Both the position numbers and the translations under genes were made by a program. From assembly GCA_019694835.1 (NCBI GenBank), contig JAIBBE010000014.1, positions 62,001 through 126,000 of the forward strand: DNA of 64,000 bases, read 5' to 3'. This document shows, piece after piece, positions 1 to 8,700 of this stretch. Every line of letters begins with the position of its first letter. Position 1 is the first letter of the stretch. Origin of the DNA: Fimbriimonadaceae bacterium. GTDB lineage: Bacteria > Armatimonadota > Fimbriimonadia > Fimbriimonadales > Fimbriimonadaceae. The notes beneath the pieces were generated by a model. The model was not told where the DNA came from, did no database searches, and saw only the letters and a program-made list of their open reading frames with translations.

Positions 1-1164
1 GTCTGTGCGCGTGCCCTCCAACGCAAAGGGCACGCGGTGACGGTCCTCGAAGCAAGCGACGCCCCGGGTGGGCAGATGCGCACGGATGTCGTGCGAGGGT
101 TCCGCCTGGATCGGGGCTTCCAGGTTCATTTCACCGCTTACCAGAGCGCAAATGCCCAACTTAATGAATCTGCACTGGATTTCAAACCGTTCGAGTCCGG
201 CACCCTGGTTTGGAAGAACGGGCAGATGAACGAGGTGCACCGCGACAAACCGCTCGCGATGGCCCTGTCGAACTACCTCTCGATGGGCGACAAACTCCGG
301 ATTCTGGGCCTTAAGCGCGACCTCAAGCGAACCGGCTCAACCGGCATCTTCCACGACGAAGACCAATCCGCCGAGGCATTTTTAGTGCAACGAGGATTCA
401 CGCAGGCATTTCTCGACGACTTCGCGCGCCCCTTCTTCGGCGGCATCTTCCTCGATCGCTCACTCGGTGTTTCGGCAAACATGTTCCGGTTCGTTTGGAA
501 GATGCTCGATGCAGGCAAGACGGGGATTCCCGAGCTCGGCATCGGCGAAATCCCGAACCAAATCGCGGCCGAGATAGCTGATCTCCGATTCGGCCATAGG
601 GTGAGTCGTGCGACGCCCGACTCGGTCACCCTTCAAACAGGCGAAACTATCGGGGCCGAACGTGTGGTCGTCGCTGTCGATCCCGGAAACTTGGCCGGAC
701 TTTTGCCGAATGCGCCAAAACCGACCTTCCGCGCGAGCACCTGCATCTACTTCGAAGCCGATTCGCCGCCAGTTGACCGCCCGATTCTCGTGTTGAACGG
801 AACTGATCGTGGGCAGGTCGCCGAGGTCGTGCCGTGTAGCGTTGTCTCACCCCAACTCGCGCCGGAGGGTAAGCACTTGGTCAGCGTCACCGTCCTCGGC
901 GACCCGAATCACGATGACAAGTTCCTTTCCGAGGATGTGAAGTACGAACTCCAGGCTTGGTTCCCGAAGGCCCACGTCCCTGCCTGGCGACTCCTCAAGG
1001 TCTACCGAATCAGGCACGCGCAGTTAAGGCAAGACCCCGGCTTCATGCCGGAAGCACCGATCACCGAAATCGGCGGCGTTATCGTGGCGGGCGAAGCGGT
1101 GTCGATGAGCAGCATCGAGGGGGCGGTTCAGTCGGGATTGAGGGCGGCGGAGGCGGTCGGTTGA
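1..1164 (+). CDS. FAD-dependent oxidoreductase, amine-oxidase/desaturase type (5' partial)
   Basis: The reading frame is open from the first base, so the true start and the GxGxxG turn lie upstream of the window. What remains begins inside the Rossmann FAD-binding fold: a helix (ARALQRKGHAV), a strand and an acidic residue (TVLEASDAPGG) that would bind the adenosine ribose. The C-terminus has the usual closing FAD motif of the family (VIVAGEAVSMSSIEGAVQSG). About 387 residues are visible, close to full length for protoporphyrinogen oxidase/phytoene desaturase relatives. A GTG at base 37 is an internal codon, not the start. The stop overlaps the next start by two bases, implying translational coupling with a second FAD enzyme. 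Substrate not predictable. Confidence 0.8.
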   Translation, partial: VCARALQRKGHAVTVLEASDAPGGQMRTDVVRGFRLDRGFQVHFTAYQSANAQLNESALDFKPFESGTLVWKNGQMNEVHRDKPLAMALSNYLSMGDKLRILGLKRDLKRTGSTGIFHDEDQSAEAFLVQRGFTQAFLDDFARPFFGGIFLDRSLGVSANMFRFVWKMLDAGKTGIPELGIGEIPNQIAAEIADLRFGHRVSRATPDSVTLQTGETIGAERVVVAVDPGNLAGLLPNAPKPTFRASTCIYFEADSPPVDRPILVLNGTDRGQVAEVVPCSVVSPQLAPEGKHLVSVTVLGDPNHDDKFLSEDVKYELQAWFPKAHVPAWRLLKVYRIRHAQLRQDPGFMPEAPITEIGGVIVAGEAVSMSSIEGAVQSGLRAAEAVG

Positions 1165-2144
1165 GGGTCGGAATCGTGGGGGCGGGGGCGGCGGGCTTGG
1201 CCGCGGGTCGCGAGCTCCGACAGCAAGGCCTCGACGTCGTGATCTTCGAGAAATCGAAAGGCTACGGCGGCCGCATCGCCACCCGACGGGTCGAGGGGTA
1301 CACGTTCGACACGGGAGCCACGAGCATCGCACCGCGCGGAAAGGCGATCGAGAAGGTCATGCTCCACGAACTGGACACCACCGATCTTGTCCAGATTAAC
1401 AAGCCGATTTATGTTCACCAGTACGGGCGCATCGCACCCGGCGACGTGAGTCGAAACAAGGTACCGCGGTACGCCTATCGGACGGGCAATACCCGCTTCG
1501 CCAAGCTCATCGCCAAGGATCTAGACGTCCGTCTTGAACAGACGATCGACCGGATTCGGGCAGTGGGCGGGAAGTTCGAGATCCTTGAGGAGGCCTTCGA
1601 TGGCGTAATCCTCACGCCACCCGTGCCACAAAGCGAAGAGCTGCTGACCACCCTTGGCGAGACCCGCAAGTTCGCCAACGTCCGGTATCGAGCATGCCTC
1701 AGCATCCTGCTCGGCTACGCCACCGACATTGGCCCGCTCGGCTATCACGCGATCATCGACACCGAGCAGCGTCATCCGCTGACGTGGGTCAGCTTGGAAT
1801 CGATCAAGTGCCCGGATCGCGCACCCGAGGGTCACACGGCGATGGTCGCTCAGTTGAGTCCTGCGTACAGCGCACAGTTCTATGAGAGCCCGGATGCGGC
1901 GATTATCGAGGACACGGTGTCGCACATCGAGCGACTGTACGGACCGAATTTCAAGCAGCCTGAGATAGCCCAAGTCAAACGCTGGCGCTACAGTCAGCCG
2001 GAAACCACGGCAACCTTCGAGACGGTCAATCGTCCAGGAAGTAGGGTGCTCGTCGCCAGCGACGGAGTGCTCGGTGGTCGCGTCGAACTCGCCTACGAGG
2101 TCGGCGTGATGGCGGCCAAGAGCCTTATGGAGACCCTCAAGTAG
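1161..2144 (+). CDS. NAD(P)/FAD-dependent oxidoreductase, renalase-like
   Basis: A 327-residue flavoprotein. I place the start at a TTG whose last two bases overlap the preceding TGA, because the dinucleotide-binding motif (RVGIVGAGAAGLAAGREL) then begins at residue 2, as is typical. The frame is open further upstream, but that extension is antisense-like Arg/Gly-rich sequence inside the previous gene. After the GxGxxG comes VVIFEKSKGYGGRIATRR, the FAD ribose/diphosphate site. The C-terminus has a second FAD-contact motif (VLVASDGVLGGRVELAYEVG), as in renalase-like oxidoreductases. Coupled to the flavoprotein before it; the two may act on related substrates, but nothing shows which. Confidence 0.75.
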   Translation: MRVGIVGAGAAGLAAGRELRQQGLDVVIFEKSKGYGGRIATRRVEGYTFDTGATSIAPRGKAIEKVMLHELDTTDLVQINKPIYVHQYGRIAPGDVSRNKVPRYAYRTGNTRFAKLIAKDLDVRLEQTIDRIRAVGGKFEILEEAFDGVILTPPVPQSEELLTTLGETRKFANVRYRACLSILLGYATDIGPLGYHAIIDTEQRHPLTWVSLESIKCPDRAPEGHTAMVAQLSPAYSAQFYESPDAAIIEDTVSHIERLYGPNFKQPEIAQVKRWRYSQPETTATFETVNRPGSRVLVASDGVLGGRVELAYEVGVMAAKSLMETLK

Positions 2145-2774
2145 ATGTTGACAGCCCTACCTTCATTGCTTAGCCAGGTCGAGATCAAGCCGATCTCGAT
2201 GCGCGTTTTCATCGGTGACCAAGAAGCCGGTTCGGCCACGTACCTACAGAAGTTGCTGACCGATGGGGGCAAGCAAGTCGCAATCACCCTCAAGCTCAAA
2301 CCAGCATCTGGACCGATGATCGAGATTCGGCAGGAGTCGGTTTACGATGCTCTCGGCTATCCGTCTCGGCGAATTCAGGAGTCACTCACCGCTGAAGGCA
2401 AGCGCACCGAACTTCGCGTGGCGACCTTCGACGAGACGGGTGCAACCCTAACGATCGAGAAGGGTGGGAAGAGCACCGACAAAGCCGTCGAGTTGGTCAA
2501 AGGCGCACCACGGACCGCCAAGAGCGAGTTCTGGTTCATCCGCGACACACCGAAGAAAGGCGACAAGGCGACCTTCTATTCCTTCGACCTCGGCGAGGAG
2601 CGGTGGAAGCTGACCGAGGCCATTTACGCCGGGGAAACCGAGATTGAAGTAGGGGGCAAGAAAGTCAAAGCTCATCGCGTCAGCGCACCGCCGAGCGAGG
2701 CGTACTTGGACGATAAGGGCTGGCCGATCCGCCTGGATATCGGACGCGTCCGACTCGAACGGGCCACTCTGTAG
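2145..2774 (+). CDS. Hypothetical protein related to the N-domain of the window's transglutaminase protein
   Basis: A 209-residue protein starting at the ATG directly after the previous stop (TAG-ATG, no gap). I do not recognise a named family. It opens with a short hydrophobic stretch (LTALPSLLS), too short for a convincing signal peptide. The body (IGDQEAGSATYLQKL, ESVYDALGYPSRRIQESLT, FYSFDLGEERWKLTEA) has the same order of features as residues 20-250 of the transglutaminase-domain protein at about 32 kb (QGNKLGYASYRT, TTWLDPKGAPIRMKF, FYVLDPTTVSLIKNT). That suggests a shared beta-rich exported domain, inferred by eye. It is the last gene of the three-gene run. Confidence 0.6.
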   Translation: MLTALPSLLSQVEIKPISMRVFIGDQEAGSATYLQKLLTDGGKQVAITLKLKPASGPMIEIRQESVYDALGYPSRRIQESLTAEGKRTELRVATFDETGATLTIEKGGKSTDKAVELVKGAPRTAKSEFWFIRDTPKKGDKATFYSFDLGEERWKLTEAIYAGETEIEVGGKKVKAHRVSAPPSEAYLDDKGWPIRLDIGRVRLERATL

Positions 2775-2778
2775 GCCG

Positions 2779-2852
2779 GCTCCCCTCTCCTGCGCCCTCC
2801 TCCTATCACCCACGGTTGCCCTGGCGGCGGAGGAGAGGGGTTGGGGGAGAGG
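2779..2852. repeat. G/C-skewed dispersed element (CCCTCTCC...GGAGAGGGG type)
   Basis: The stretch between the preceding gene and apt starts CTCCCCTCTCCTGCGC and ends with GGCGGAGGAGAGGGG followed by TTGGGGGAGAGGTG. The same two ends, in inverted orientation, flank the stretch at about 60690-60766. The arms can pair with each other, so a transcript could fold. Related CCCTCTCCCAAC arms occur at 43.4-43.6 kb. Confidence 0.65.
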
Positions 2853-2882
2853 TGAAGCGTGAGGTCTTTCGGGATGCGGGAT

Positions 2883-2938
2883 GCCGGCGGGACGCCAGCG
2901 GTACGTGGGCGGTTCACCGGCAGGTTGCCAGCGGTACG
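2883..2938. repeat. Two direct copies of the GCCAGCGGTACG dispersed repeat
   Basis: Two copies of a 22-23 bp unit. One has the CGGGACGCCAGCGG form and one the CAGGTTGCCAGCGG form; both end in GCCAGCGGTACG and are separated by about 11 bases. They lie just upstream of apt. Further copies are in glcF, at about 40.3 kb, 57.4 kb and 60.65 kb. Confidence 0.85.
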
Positions 2939-2956
2939 TCGGGACACCCAAAGCGG

Positions 2957-2962
2957 TATCCT
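2957..2962 (+). promoter_or_regulatory. -10 box TATCCT, six bases before the apt start
   Basis: TATCCT is followed by CCCCTC and then the GTG of apt. With initiation about seven bases after the -10 box, the mRNA would start at or next to the start codon, leaving no room for a ribosome-binding site. The same layout recurs at many genes in this window. Confidence 0.5.
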
Positions 2963-2968
2963 CCCCTC

Positions 2969-3490
2969 GTGCCACGCTTGCTTGCCGAATCGGTCATCCG
3001 CGACGTTCCCGACTTCCCGAAGCCGGGAATCATGTTCAAGGACATCGCTCCTGTGCTTCAGCATCCCGCCGCGATGGCGGAGGTCATCGACTTGCTGGCC
3101 CAAGATGCGCGCGAGAAGGGTGCAGAGACTATCGTCGGCATCGAGAGTCGTGGGTTCATTTTCGGGACACCGGTCGCGCTAACCCTCGGACTTCCCTTCG
3201 CCATGGCACGCAAACTCGGCAAACTTCCCCACCACCGGATCGCCGAGGAATACGCGCTGGAGTACGGCACCAACACGGTCGAGATGCACACCGACGCGAT
3301 CGATCCGGGGCAGCGCGCTTATGTCGTTGACGACCTCCTCGCCACGGGCGGAACGGCGGCGGCGGCGGCTCGGCTCGTCGAACGACTGAACGGCAGTGTG
3401 TGCGGAATGGGTTTCTTGGTTGAACTGTCCTTCCTCGGAGGCCGCCAAAACCTGCTCGGCTATCCGATCTGCTCCCTCATCGAATACTGA
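2969..3490 (+). CDS. apt: Adenine phosphoribosyltransferase
   Basis: A purine salvage enzyme converting adenine and PRPP to AMP in the cytoplasm. The 173-residue product from the GTG start matches the family's usual 170-180 residues. It has the N-terminal VIRDVPDFPKPGIMFKDI block, the VGIESRGFIFG loop, and the PRPP-binding motif with adjacent acidic residues (AYVVDDLLATGGTA). The frame stays open upstream, but that part is translated from the dispersed repeats (RRDASGTW, RQVASGTS) and is not part of the enzyme. A -10 box six bases before the GTG supports this start. The stop overlaps the next ATG (TGATG). Confidence 0.93.
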   Translation: MPRLLAESVIRDVPDFPKPGIMFKDIAPVLQHPAAMAEVIDLLAQDAREKGAETIVGIESRGFIFGTPVALTLGLPFAMARKLGKLPHHRIAEEYALEYGTNTVEMHTDAIDPGQRAYVVDDLLATGGTAAAAARLVERLNGSVCGMGFLVELSFLGGRQNLLGYPICSLIEY

Positions 3491-4614
3491 TGAAGGTCGG
3501 GATCAGTGCCTCGTACATGCGCGGCGAACAAAGTGCGCGCAACGCGGGTATCTCGCGCTATAGCCGGTGCATCCTTGACGCGCTTTTGACCTACGCGCCC
3601 GAGGTCGAGTTCGAGGTTTTCCTTCACGAGGGATATGCGCTCGAGCCGCAGTGGCAGGCCTTGCCCGGCGTGCGGTTTCACCCGGTCGTTCCCGAACAGC
3701 GGGAGAAGCGTGGCATCTGGGAGCACTTCCGCGCGGCGGGGATCGCGAGGCGCCTCGGCTGCGATGTCTGGTTCTCGACCAGCCACATGATCCCGTTCCA
3801 GCGCAAGCTGCCGCGCGTTCCCTTCGTCCACGATCTCATCGCGATCCGTTATCCGGAGCTTTTCGGTCGAAAGCAAGCTGCCTATCTTCGCTTCGCATTG
3901 CGCTACGCGTCATGCAAGACCGAGCATGTGCTGACCAATTCCGAAGCGACGAAAACCGACATCCAAAGTACTTTCGGAGTCCCGCCGAACCGAATCAGCG
4001 TAACACCATTGGGGCCAGGAAACGTCATCCATCGGGTCCCTCCGGCTTCCGTTTCCGATGATGAGCTCCGGAGGATGGGTGTCTCATTCGACCGGTATCT
4101 CTTCGCGCTCGGGACACTTGAGCCACGCAAGAACCTGGCTCGGCTCTTCGAGGCACTCGCACTTCTGCCGCCCGAGCTAGGTTTGGCGGTGGCGGGGGGG
4201 AAAGGGTGGAAGGAATCGCCGATCATGGCGCGGCTAGCCGAACTCGGGGTTGAGGATCGTGTTGCGTTCCTCGGCTATGTTGCCGATGCCGACCTGCCCA
4301 AGCTCTTCGCCCGATGCGAGTCCTTCGTTTTTCCTTCTCTTTATGAAGGTTTCGGGATGCCGGTCTTGGAAGCCATGCTCGCGGGCGCTCCCGTCCTGGC
4401 GAGTGATCGGCCCGCCATGCACGAAGTTGGTGGTCCAGCGGCGCAGTACTTCGATCCGGAGTCGCCGAGCAATATGGCGCGAGTGATCCAAGAGGACAGG
4501 GATCGCGAAGCAGTGGTAGTGGCGGGATTGGAGCAGGCGAAGGAATTCACCTGGGCGGCGGCGGGGGAGAAGACCCTGGCAGCCCTCAAAAATGTCGCGG
4601 GGCAAAACACCTAG
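3490..4614 (+). CDS. Glycosyltransferase, GT4 family (GT-B fold)
   Basis: Transfers a sugar from an activated donor onto a lipid or glycan acceptor, probably in envelope or exopolysaccharide synthesis. The 374-residue protein has the GT4 layout: an N-terminal acceptor domain (KVGISASYMRGEQSARNAGISRYSR), a linker helix, and a C-terminal donor domain. The donor domain holds LGTLEPRKNLARLFEA and the E-x7-E nucleotide-sugar motif (YEGFGMPVLEAMLAGAPV). The ATG overlaps the apt stop (TGATG), so translation is probably coupled, although the two functions have no obvious link. Donor and acceptor cannot be read from the sequence. Confidence 0.88.
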   Translation: MKVGISASYMRGEQSARNAGISRYSRCILDALLTYAPEVEFEVFLHEGYALEPQWQALPGVRFHPVVPEQREKRGIWEHFRAAGIARRLGCDVWFSTSHMIPFQRKLPRVPFVHDLIAIRYPELFGRKQAAYLRFALRYASCKTEHVLTNSEATKTDIQSTFGVPPNRISVTPLGPGNVIHRVPPASVSDDELRRMGVSFDRYLFALGTLEPRKNLARLFEALALLPPELGLAVAGGKGWKESPIMARLAELGVEDRVAFLGYVADADLPKLFARCESFVFPSLYEGFGMPVLEAMLAGAPVLASDRPAMHEVGGPAAQYFDPESPSNMARVIQEDRDREAVVVAGLEQAKEFTWAAAGEKTLAALKNVAGQNT

Positions 4615-4700
4615 GCAATCACGGCTGGCATGCACGGGGAGATTCGTAAGTTCTTACTGGACGACACTTCGAAATAGCCCAAAAAAGGAGCCCGCCCTTG

Positions 4701-4889
4701 CGAAAGGACGCCGCATCCTGGGACAAGAAAGGCGTATTCCTCCGGAAGAAAGATCCATTCTTCCGGAGGAACGTGATCTCCCTGCACCAAAACGCCGTGG
4801 TTTTGAACCGGAAAGCGGCATTCCGTCGAAGGGAAAGCGCATTCTTGCGGAAGGATGCCGCGTCGTTATCCAAGAAATTTCTAATGCTG
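4701..4889. repeat. Field of nine degenerate 21-bp tandem repeats
   Basis: Nine consecutive 21-base units loosely resembling CGGAAGGATGCCGCATTCTT. The period is exact throughout, so conceptual translation in several frames on both strands shows a seven-residue repeat (RKDAASW, DKKGVFL, RKKDPFF, RRNVISL and so on). The units are too diverged and too short for a CRISPR array, and no spacers are present. It fills most of the gap between the glycosyltransferase and the Fn3-like gene. A similar 21-bp field with a different consensus lies at 57085-57231. Confidence 0.75.
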
Positions 4890-4927
4890 CCCTAAAGTTT
4901 CGCGGAGGCGGATCCGAAACTTCAGAT

Positions 4928-5572
4928 ATGCCTTACATTACTGAAGAACGAACCGATACTGTTTTCAACACGGATTGCGCGACTTACGTTGCCAACGCGA
5001 CCGCCAACAAGACCACGCTGGGCATTACGACCGAGCAGCTCGAAGCGATGGCGGCGATCTTCACCACGTACTCGGATGCGCTCACCGCTGCGAGCGAGGC
5101 CAAGGCTGCCGCACGAGCCGCCGTGGCGTCGAAAAATGCCGCCAAAGAGGCCGCTCGCGACGAGGTCGTCAAGTGGGCGAAGGTGTGGCGCGCGAATCAG
5201 TCGATCCCGGACAGCGTTCTGGCCGACCTCATGCTCCCGCCGCATTCGACGCCCGGCACCAAAACCCCGCCAACGACGCCGACCGATCTCACTTTCACGA
5301 TCACGCCGGAGGGCGTGGTTCAGTTGAAATGGAAGCGAAACGGCAACAACTCCAGCACCGTGTTCAACGTCGAAGGCTCGGCAAACGGGACGAGTGGATG
5401 GACAGTGGTGGGCACGACGACGAAGTCGAAGATCCCGCTGGCCGGTGCGCCGGGCACGACTTGGTACCTGCGTGTGGTCGCGATTCGCGGCGGTCAGTAC
5501 GCGACCCCCACCAACCCCGTCGTGGTTTGGCCCGGGGAGTCGTCATCGGAGACGCTGGCTCTCGCGGCCTAG
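4928..5572 (+). CDS. Fibronectin-III-like protein with an Ala-rich helical N-terminal half
   Basis: A 214-residue protein. I chose the ATG beginning MPYITEERTDTVFNTD because everything upstream in frame is the 21-bp repeat field. Residues 1-95 are Ala/Lys/Glu-rich and likely a helical bundle (LTAASEAKAAARAAVASK, AKEAARDEVVKWAKVW). Residues 110-205 look like one fibronectin type III domain (PPTTPTDLTFTITPEGVVQL, WKRNGNNSSTVFNVEGS, GTTWYLRVVAIRGGQ). There is no signal peptide. I know this layout from uncharacterised proteins annotated only as Fn3-domain proteins; function unknown. A weak hairpin follows. Confidence 0.7.
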   Translation: MPYITEERTDTVFNTDCATYVANATANKTTLGITTEQLEAMAAIFTTYSDALTAASEAKAAARAAVASKNAAKEAARDEVVKWAKVWRANQSIPDSVLADLMLPPHSTPGTKTPPTTPTDLTFTITPEGVVQLKWKRNGNNSSTVFNVEGSANGTSGWTVVGTTTKSKIPLAGAPGTTWYLRVVAIRGGQYATPTNPVVVWPGESSSETLALAA

Positions 5573-5588
5573 CAACGGATTCCCTGCA

Positions 5589-5619
5589 CGCCCTCCTGCC
5601 GACCGCCGGTAGGAGGCGT
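5589..5619 (+). terminator. Possible hairpin terminator after the Fn3-like gene
   Basis: CGCCCTCCTGCCG can pair with CGGTAGGAGGCG (one bulge, one mismatch) around a short loop, followed by TTCTT. It sits 17 bases after the stop. The U-tract is poor, so the call is tentative. Confidence 0.45.
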
Positions 5620-5760
5620 TCTTATGAACCTCATCCCGGGTCGGCTTTTGCCACCCTGCGTGGATGTGGTAGCCTTGTCTTGACGCTGTACGGTGGCTGC
5701 CCCGAGGGGCAGAACTCGTCGGAGGCAGGATCATCGTGGTCATGCGCCGAGGGGTAGAAA

Positions 5761-8700
5761 ATGTACCATCGATCCAAGTTCCCCGCGGGAGTTATCGCCC
5801 TTACGATAGCCTTGATCTTGGGACTCGTCGGGTGGAGCGGAGCCCGTCCTCAGAGCGATTTCGAGCGCGCACGAACGCTTTATAGCCAAGGTAAGTTTGC
5901 CGAGGCCAAGGCAGCCTGCGATCAGATACTGGCGAAGGAGCCCCATCATGCCGGTGCCCTCAATACGCGAGGTTGTGCCAAACATGAACTCGGGCAGTAT
6001 CAATCCGCCATCGAGGACTTCTTGGCGTCCTTGGCTGTGGATGACAAGCGCGCCGTCGTTCATGCCAACTTGGGCCGATCCTATCGGGTGCTCAAACAGT
6101 ATGGGGAGGCTATTGCCGCTTTCTGTCGGGCGATAGAACTTGATTCCAAGTACGCCGAACACTACGTCGGCCGTGGGATCAACCGACTTCTTACGCGCGA
6201 CCCGGCTGGCGCATTGAAGGACTTCGATGAGGCCGTGCAGCTTGATCCCAAACTGGCCCGAGGTCATGACTATCGGAACCAAGCCCTGCTGGATCTGAGG
6301 CGATACCCAGAGTCGTTGGCGGCGGTAGAGCGGGCGATCGCGCTCGACCCGAAAGTGGGTGAATATCACTATCATCGCGCGATCGCCCTTCGCCGTGTCA
6401 ACCGTCTCGAAGATGCGCTCAAGACTCTGGATGAGGCGATGCGCCTGGGCTACAAAAGTGGAAGCGTTCACAACGAGCGTGGGCTCACGCTGATGTCGGC
6501 CAAGCGCTATCAGGATGCGCTCATCGAACTGGAGACGGCCCTCAAATTGTCTCCAAACAGCGCGACGATCCTGGGAAACCGTGGGCGGTGCTTCTTCTAC
6601 CTCGACAATCTTGAACGAGCCGCGCAAGACATCGATGCTGCGATCGAGATGGAGCCCGAGAATGCGGGGATGTATCGGTACCGGGCCGAACTCAGGGAGA
6701 AAAAGGGCGATCTGGTTGGAGCCGCCACCGATATTCGTCGCACTTTGAGCAACGATCCGCGCGATGAGCGTGCGGCAGAGATTGCGCGTCGTTTGGGAGT
6801 ACCAACCGAAGGGTATTCCGGGATCCCCGAGCAGGTCGCAGAGGCGTTTGGCTTACCCACGCCAGGAGTCGCCTCGCTGCCGAAGGACGTGACAGATGAA
6901 AGTCAGTGGCCCAAGGGAGATCAACTGTGGAAGCCTCCCGTCACTGCTCGGTTGACACCCCCAGCCATTCCTCCGGTCGAGATTCCTCCTCAAATGGAAT
7001 TCGGGAAGCTTCCCTTGGCTCTGTACAACTGGGCGATCACGACCGCGAAAGAAGGTATGAGAGCGGTGATCGGGCCGATGTCCGCGGTCGAAGAGCAGAA
7101 GTTCGAATCGAAGTGGGCCGTGTATTACGACAGTCCCGTCGCAGAGGTTGTGGACTACGTCAACCGTCTCAACCCGCTCCTCGCCAAGTTCCTCGAAGCG
7201 AGATCCGGTTTCACGCTCAGTGCACAACAGCTTGGCCGCTCGCTCGACGAAGCTGGTCTATTGGCGGAATCTCGGTTTGGCGGCCCTGCTGCGGTTTCGA
7301 TCGATGCCGCCCGCTACTACAAATCGCTGATGGCCGGTTATGAAGCCGCGATGCGCTCAGCCGTTGTCGAGATCGAAGCTCTCGGCCCCATGCCGAATCC
7401 CTTCGAGGCGCGCCGGAAACGTGCAAAGGAGCTCCAAGACGAACTCAAACGCGTTGAGAAGAAAGCGGCGAAGCCAGCGGTGACGCCCCAAAAGGCGATT
7501 GACCGTTACTTCGTCTTGGAAAAGGTCGAAGCATCGGCCCGACCCACCGAAAAGCAGAGCCTGACCTATGCGGAAGGACTAGTTTCGGTCTCGGCACGAC
7601 ATGGCGACGAGAATTGGAGCATTGTCGTCCAAGGTGAGGCGCGTTGGGAAGCTATGCCTCGTGTCGTGCCCTACGACCGCTCCTCGGAAAAGAACACCAT
7701 CAAGCTCTCCACATCGGGAAACGTGACGATCAAAGGAGTAGACGAGCAGACCATCAAGGACATGGACATGCGCCGGAGCCACGGCATCGAGATCGACCTG
7801 AAAGGCACGAACGTAGAGTTTTCGTTCGGCAGTTCCCGGGTCAATGGCGAGGTGCCGGGCCGCGTGGGCACGGGCAGACTGGGTGAACTGCTCTACCAAA
7901 GCGTCGACAATGCCCTGGGTCTCAAGGATCCTGAGCTAGGCGCCAAGGCGGTCGCCATTATCCAAGTGGAGAGCGATGCGGGCTCGGTGACGTTTGCCTA
8001 TTCTTACCGACTCGCATCTCTCACCCCTGATCAAGTGAACAAGATCAAGGCGGAGGTGGCCAAAGATAAGCCCGAACTCGAAAAGGAGCAGGCTGAAGCG
8101 GCACGCCTGGGAGCCGAAAATGCCGCGAAAATGGACCGCGTCGCCTATCTCAAGGAAACCCGAAAGGCCTTTTCTGATGACCGCGCCCGGCTGCTCGCGA
8201 ACTTGGGCACTGCTGACCCATCGAGCAGAAAGGAACTCGCTCTGCAGATGATGTATGCCGATGCGATGATGCACGCGGCCGACGATTCGCTTTTCTACGC
8301 CGAGACCGGCCAGTGGCGACGAACTCGCACCCTGTACGACGAATATGATCTCCACCGTATGATGGAAATCTCTCGTCAAGAAGCCCAGCGGGTCGCCACG
8401 CCGATGAAGGTCCTCAAGGCGGCAGAGGCTCAAATTCAAATCGCTCCCGAGCACATGCGATACGAACTCAAGGAGCGCCTCCGAAAAGGACTGACGCCGG
8501 AGATGATCCGAAAGCAAGACGTTGCGGGGATGCGGTCATTGGCGAATGGAATTGCCAATGATGTTTCCGCCTACTGGGCCAAGAAGGGCGAGGCAGAAAG
8601 CTTCAACGCCACTCTTTACGGCGTCGCCGAGGAAGGCACGAAGATTGGAGCGGGGATCGTCATTCTTGGCGCTGGCTCTCTCTACGTCGCAGGTTATGGA

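Noticed and set aside
957..1160. Upstream extension of the renalase-like oxidoreductase
   Set aside because: Arg/Gly-rich out-of-frame reading of the preceding gene; the FAD motif begins right after the TTG at 1161.
2816..2968. Upstream extension of apt
   Set aside because: It translates the dispersed repeats, exceeds the family length, and a -10 box lies between it and the GTG at 2969.
4592..4927. N-terminal extension of the Fn3-like gene back into the 21-bp repeat field
   Set aside because: The extension overlaps the end of the glycosyltransferase gene and translates the repeat field, which is open in several frames on both strands; the ATG at 4928 begins the plausible protein.
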